Shown here piece after piece: positions 6,656-10,031 of a stretch of 10,031 bases of DNA; the stretch's first letter is position 1; every line of letters starts with the position of its first letter. Origin of the DNA: Deltaproteobacteria bacterium RIFOXYA12_FULL_61_11 (GTDB lineage: Bacteria; Bdellovibrionota_F; JAHFAK01; YA12-FULL-61-11). Made by a program: the position numbers and the translations under genes. The notes beneath the pieces are model-generated. The model had not been told where the DNA came from. It saw only the letters and a program-made list of their open reading frames with translations, and did no database searches. The stretch spans positions 1-10,031 of the forward strand of contig MGSU01000137.1 of NCBI GenBank assembly GCA_001799195.1, read 5' to 3'.

Positions 6656-9600
6656 TCATCGTCCACGCCGGCCGAGGACCTGCTCGACCCGGGACAGCAT
6701 TCCGGTTCGTTTTCCCGGTGTTTCGTTCCGCGTGACCAGGGCCTGCAACCGCCCCACTTCTTGCTCGAGGTCGCGTAGGCGGGACTCGGACTGTGCTCGC
6801 TCCGTGCGTTGGTCCTCCAGCCTGGCCTCGAGCCTGCCACGCAGTTCCTCGAAGGCCTGATCCTTCGTCCCCCCGCGGTGTTCGGCAGCGATCAGTTCGG
6901 TCCTCAACAGTTCGAGGAGCTGGTTCTTGGTCTGCAGGTCCCCGGTCAGGGCCTTGCACTCAAGCTCACGCTCTCTGGCCGCGGTGGCGGCATCTCGATG
7001 GAGCTGCTCGAGCGTGGCCAGCCTTCCCTCTAGCTCCTGGCGCGCCAATTCGAACTGCTGCGCTTGGAGAGCGCGCTGACGCTCGTGTTCCTCGCGTTGG
7101 CGCAGGCAATCCCCTGCCCTCTCGTCCCGCTCCGCGATCAATTGGGCGATGCGACCATCCCGGGTGCTGATCTCGTGGTGGCTGGAGGAGGCCAAACCCT
7201 CGATGCGACGGTGGTTGTCGGTCTCCACCTCTTCGATCTTCCGGGCGAGACGGTTGCGATCCTCGAGCAAGGCCTCGTAAGCCTGTTGCTGTCTCACCTG
7301 GTCACCGGCCTGCGCCTGCTTGAGACCCTCGAGACGCTGGTCGAAGGCAACGGCCTGCTCTTCGAACTTCTGGGCGAGACGGTCTTTCTCGGCGAGCAGT
7401 TGCTCGTAACGCTCAACCTGCCGGTGCAGTTCCCGTTCGGCGCCCTGCTTGACGAGGAGGACCTCATTCTGCCAGCGAGTCTCGTTTTCTTCCAACTTCC
7501 GGGCCAGACGGTCCCGCTCGCCTGCGACTACCTCAAGCTGGACCTGGTGCCGCGCTTGGGCTTCTTCCTGCTTCCGGGTCAACCGATCCTTCTCGCCGAG
7601 CAGCGCCTCGTACCGGGCGACCTGCTTCTCCGTCTCTTTCGCCGCTTGGCGCGAGAGTTCCTCGAGTTGGGCCTGGTGCTGCGCCTGCATTTCTTCCTGC
7701 TTCCGGGTCAGCCGATCCTTCTCTCCGAGGAGCGCCTCGTACCGGGCGACCTGCTTCTCCGTCTCTTTCGCCGCCTGGCGCGAGAGTTCCTCGAGTTGGG
7801 CCTGGTGCCGCTCCTGTGCTTCCTCCTGCTTCCGGGTCAGCCGATCCTTCTCGCCGAGCAGGGTCTCGTACCGAGCAACCTGCTTCTCCGTCTCTTGTAC
7901 CGCTTGAGCCGAGAGCTCTTCGAGCTGAGCCTGGTGCCGCTCCTGTTCTTCCTCCTGCTTCCGGGTCAACCGATCCTTCTCGGCGAGCAGCGCCTCATAC
8001 CGAGCAACCTGCTTCTCCGTCTCTTTCACCGCCTGAGCCGAGAGTTCCTCGAGCTGGGCCTGGTGCCGGGCCTGTTCTTCCTCCTGCTTCCGGGTCAGTC
8101 GGTCCTTCTCGCCGAGCAGCACCTCGTACCGAGCGACCTGTTTCTCCGTCTCTTTTGCCGCCTGAGCCGAGAGCTCTTCGAGCTGAGCCTGGTGCCGTTC
8201 CTGTTCCTCCTCTTGCTTCCGGGTCAACCGGTCCTTCTCGGCAAGCAGGGCCTCATAGCGGGCGACCTGTTTCTCCGTCTCTTTCGCCGCCTGTCTCGAG
8301 AGTTCCTCGAGCTGGGCCTGGTGCCGGGCCTGCTCTTCTTCCTGCTTCCGGGTCAGCCGGTCCTTCTCGGCGAGCAGCGCCTCGTACCGGGCAACCTGCT
8401 TCTCCGTCTCTTTCACCGCCTGGCTCGAGAGTTCCTCGAGCTGGGCCTGGTGCCGCTCCTGCTCTTCCTCCTGCTTCCGGGTCAACCGATCCTTCTCGCC
8501 GAGCAGCGCCTCGTACCGGGCGACCTGCTTCTCCGTGTCCTTAACCGCCTGGTGCGAGAGTTCCTCGAGTTGGGTCTGGTGCCGCTCCTGTGCTTCCTCC
8601 TGTTTCAGGGTTAGTCGGTCCTTCTCGGCGAGCAGGGCTTCATACCGCACCACCTGCCGCTGCAATTCCTCGGAACCCGTCTTCTGCAGTTCTTCGAGCT
8701 GGGTGCGGTGCCGCTCCTGCTCTTCCTCCTGCTTCCGGGTCAAGCGATCCTTCTCTCCAAGCAGCGCCTCATAGCGGGCGACCTGCTTCTCCGTCTCTTT
8801 CACCACCTGGTTCGAGAGTTCTTCGAGCTGGGTCTGGTGTCGGGCCTGTTCTTCCTCCTGCTTCCGGGTCAGTCGGTCCTTCTCGGCGAGCAGGGCCTCA
8901 TACCGGGTTTGCTCCTTGCCAAGTTGCTGGGCTTGGGTCTCTTTGAGTTTGGCGACCTGTTGCTGTCCACTCTCGCGGCTGCGCTCCAGCGCACGCTCGA
9001 TCCGATTCTTCTCCTTGAGCAGCTCGGCCAGGTTGCCGCGCTGTTCCCGCAGTTCTGCGGCGTGGGCCGTTTTTAGAGCCTCCACGTTCCGCCGGTGCTC
9101 CTCTTGTACTCCGTCGAGCCGGAGGAGCAGGCGGTCTCGCTCTTCCAGCAAGCGCTCGTAGCGGCGCTGCTCGCCGGAGGACCTCTCCTCGGAGGCAGTA
9201 CGCAGATGGACCAGCTCCTCGTGATGGCGGGCGATGGTCTCTTCGAGGGTCTGAGCGAGACGCGCCTTCTCGGCGTCGAGGGCCTCGAAGCGTCGTCCTG
9301 CTTGGGAGAGGTCCTCGTTCAAGCGGGCAAGGCTGCTCTCGTAGCGTTGCCGCAGCGAACGTTCCAGGTCCGCCAACCTGCGCTTGCCCGCTTTCTCCAT
9401 GAGTCGGAACTGGGAGGTGAAGACCTCGGCGAAGTCCTCTCCGCGCTCAGCCCGCACCGGGCGCTCGACGAATTCGAGGAAGCGGGGGTCGACGCTCCCA
9501 TGGCCATGACGTTCCGCCACCAGCCGTTGGGCATTCCTGCTGAAGTCGGCCAGGGGTTCTTTCCCCGCGGCGATCCGTTTCACCAGGGCGGGGAGTTCGG

Positions 9601-10031
9601 AAAGGTCCTCGAGCACCCATCCGGCGCGATAGGCCCGGACCTCCTCGGCGATATCCAGGTGCGCCGAGGTGATCACCGGCAGCCCGGCCCAGAGGTATTC
9701 GATGGTACGGGTCGAGGAGGCGAGAACGCGCTCGAGGTTTGGTTGGTAGAGGTCCACGGCAACCTGCGCCTTCGCATAGCGTTGCAACAACTCGGCATGG
9801 GGGAGAGGGGCCTGCACCTCGACGATGCCGGGAATGGGGGAAAAGCCGAGCCGGAGCTCGTTCCTCAGCGGATCCGCAACGAAGAGGGACAGCCTGGCCG
9901 CCCCCCCCGTGGCCACGCAGGACTCGGCGAGGAGCTGCAACGGTTTCCGGGAATCGATCCACGGCCAGAGATTCCCGGCATAGACGAATTCGACCCCGGA
10001 GCCGGGTTCGCGCTCGTAGGGAAAAGGTTCG
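6656..10031 (-). CDS. Glycosyltransferase fused to a very long repeat-built coiled coil, 5'-truncated
   Basis: Visible: 1124 residues from base 10030 to the TGA at 6658-6656. The frame is open to the right edge; a TTG at 9940 lies inside the fold, so the start is outside. Residues 1-~190 are the C-terminal Rossmann half of a GT-B (GT4-like) glycosyltransferase: a strand VEFVYAGNLWPW, then TRTIEYLWAGLPVITSAHLD. The second Glu of E-x7-E is present (IEYL), but Leu takes the place of the first. Residues ~205-1095 are almost uninterrupted charged helix rich in E, Q, K, R and L with no Pro, predicted to be a coiled coil. Residues ~370-832 are near-identical 43-residue repeats, and the same period continues, diverged, on both sides. 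The end is basic (KRTGMLSRVEQVLGRRGR). No signal peptide or membrane span is visible, so it is probably cytoplasmic or membrane-associated. It lies directly upstream of the radical SAM gene in the same operon. The sugar specificity and the job of the coil are unknown. Confidence 0.88.
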   Translation of the reverse strand, partial: EPFPYEREPGSGVEFVYAGNLWPWIDSRKPLQLLAESCVATGGAARLSLFVADPLRNELRLGFSPIPGIVEVQAPLPHAELLQRYAKAQVAVDLYQPNLERVLASSTRTIEYLWAGLPVITSAHLDIAEEVRAYRAGWVLEDLSELPALVKRIAAGKEPLADFSRNAQRLVAERHGHGSVDPRFLEFVERPVRAERGEDFAEVFTSQFRLMEKAGKRRLADLERSLRQRYESSLARLNEDLSQAGRRFEALDAEKARLAQTLEETIARHHEELVHLRTASEERSSGEQRRYERLLEERDRLLLRLDGVQEEHRRNVEALKTAHAAELREQRGNLAELLKEKNRIERALERSRESGQQQVAKLKETQAQQLGKEQTRYEALLAEKDRLTRKQEEEQARHQTQLEELSNQVVKETEKQVARYEALLGEKDRLTRKQEEEQERHRTQLEELQKTGSEELQRQVVRYEALLAEKDRLTLKQEEAQERHQTQLEELSHQAVKDTEKQVARYEALLGEKDRLTRKQEEEQERHQAQLEELSSQAVKETEKQVARYEALLAEKDRLTRKQEEEQARHQAQLEELSRQAAKETEKQVARYEALLAEKDRLTRKQEEEQERHQAQLEELSAQAAKETEKQVARYEVLLGEKDRLTRKQEEEQARHQAQLEELSAQAVKETEKQVARYEALLAEKDRLTRKQEEEQERHQAQLEELSAQAVQETEKQVARYETLLGEKDRLTRKQEEAQERHQAQLEELSRQAAKETEKQVARYEALLGEKDRLTRKQEEMQAQHQAQLEELSRQAAKETEKQVARYEALLGEKDRLTRKQEEAQARHQVQLEVVAGERDRLARKLEENETRWQNEVLLVKQGAERELHRQVERYEQLLAEKDRLAQKFEEQAVAFDQRLEGLKQAQAGDQVRQQQAYEALLEDRNRLARKIEEVETDNHRRIEGLASSSHHEISTRDGRIAQLIAERDERAGDCLRQREEHERQRALQAQQFELARQELEGRLATLEQLHRDAATAARERELECKALTGDLQTKNQLLELLRTELIAAEHRGGTKDQAFEELRGRLEARLEDQRTERAQSESRLRDLEQEVGRLQALVTRNETPGKRTGMLSRVEQVLGRRGR
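7118..7534 (-). repeat. Diverged C-terminal flank of the 43-residue repeat, with one phase break
   Basis: After the last core anchor at 7612 the next Tyr anchor (RYEQLLAEKDRL) is at 7408. That distance is 204 bases, or 129 plus 75, so one unit is shortened from 43 to 25 residues; its remnant is the ERDRLARKLEE segment. From there the 129-base phase resumes: AYEALLEDRNRL at 7279 and IAQLIAERDER at 7150. Beyond this the coiled coil continues without a clear repeat. Confidence 0.7.
7535..8926 (-). repeat. In-frame 129-bp tandem repeat array (43-residue coiled-coil unit)
   Basis: About eleven copies of a 129-bp unit inside the coiled-coil gene. The first base of the conserved Tyr codon of RYEALL falls at 8902, 8773, 8644, 8515, 8386, 8257, 8128, 7999, 7870, 7741 and 7612, exactly 129 apart with no indel. 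The typical unit reads ETEKQVARYEALL, then (G/A)EKDRLTRKQEE, then a variable QERH/QARH/QAQH, then QAQLEELS and a variable end such as RQAAK or AQAVK. The copy with its Tyr at 8644 and the end of the one before it are the most divergent (LQKTGS, EELQRQVV, TLKQ). Because the unit is a multiple of three bases, gain or loss of copies keeps the reading frame. Confidence 0.96.
8927..9292 (-). repeat. Diverged N-terminal flank of the 43-residue repeat, still in register
   Basis: Three worn units precede the array with the same 129-base phase: RFEALDAEKARL (anchor base 9289), RYERLLEERDRL (9160) and LAELLKEKNRI (9031). Each lines up with RYEALLAEKDRL of the core; the first also keeps LEETIARHHEEL against the core's QEEEQARHQAQL. 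Protein resemblance is clear, while DNA identity is much lower than between core copies. Confidence 0.75.

Noticed and set aside
6660-6959. N-terminal extension of the radical SAM protein up to base 6959
   Set aside because: These 100 codons overlap the coiled-coil C-terminus in another frame and give a Pro/Arg/Gly-rich sequence without domain character. Starts at 6659 or 6626 fit the stop/start arrangement and ribosome site better.
7064-8614. Long + strand open frame (516 codons) with Leu-rich repeats opposite the coiled-coil array
   Set aside because: It is the antisense of the 129-bp repeats: a unit length divisible by three plus G/C-ended codons keeps this frame open in every copy. It has no recognisable domain and no supporting start signal, while the - strand frame has a consistent glycosyltransferase and coiled-coil sequence.
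7535-8926. CRISPR-like or non-coding satellite array
   Set aside because: The units are contiguous 129-mers without unique spacers, preserve one reading frame, and encode a coherent coiled-coil module continuous with the glycosyltransferase domain.

Overview
The window is GC-rich, densely coding bacterial DNA of accessory type. A cleavable Sec signal peptide, Shine-Dalgarno sites and a sigma-70-like promoter mark it as bacterial. Codon ends are strongly G/C-biased, which also opens long meaningless frames on the opposite strands. The glycosyltransferases suggest a surface-polysaccharide or other glycan locus, perhaps of a Gram-negative lineage. The sequence does not allow a species call.

Layout: four genes fill the window. 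(1) Bases 2-1012, + strand: the C-terminal ~336 residues of a GT4-type glycosyltransferase that begins left of the window. (2) Bases 1187-2845, + strand: a secreted subtilisin-family (S8) protease with signal peptide, I9-like propeptide, complete catalytic residues and an inserted PA domain, behind its own promoter at 1113-1142. (3) Bases 2853-6626, - strand: a very large (about 1257 aa) radical SAM protein with a C-terminal SPASM-type cysteine region. The ~800 residues before its CxxxCxxC motif look like two worn-down cobalamin-binding/radical SAM modules that lack cluster cysteines. (4) Bases 6656 to the right edge, - strand: the C-terminal half of a glycosyltransferase fused to a ~900-residue coiled coil. 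The coil contains a 43-residue (129-bp) tandem repeat in strict register.

Genes 4 and 3 are read leftward in that order. The stop of 4 overlaps a possible ATG of 3 as ATGA and the best start of 3 lies 29 bases after that stop, so they are almost certainly co-transcribed. They meet the rightward protease gene tail to tail with 7 bases between stop codons.

The most interesting part is the gene 4/gene 3 pair. One hypothesis is that the repeat-built coiled coil acts as a spacer or ruler for a glycan-assembly enzyme, comparable in concept to WbdD, while the rSAM-SPASM protein modifies a sugar or peptide in the same pathway. The domain architecture is read from the sequence; the system-level role is inference.
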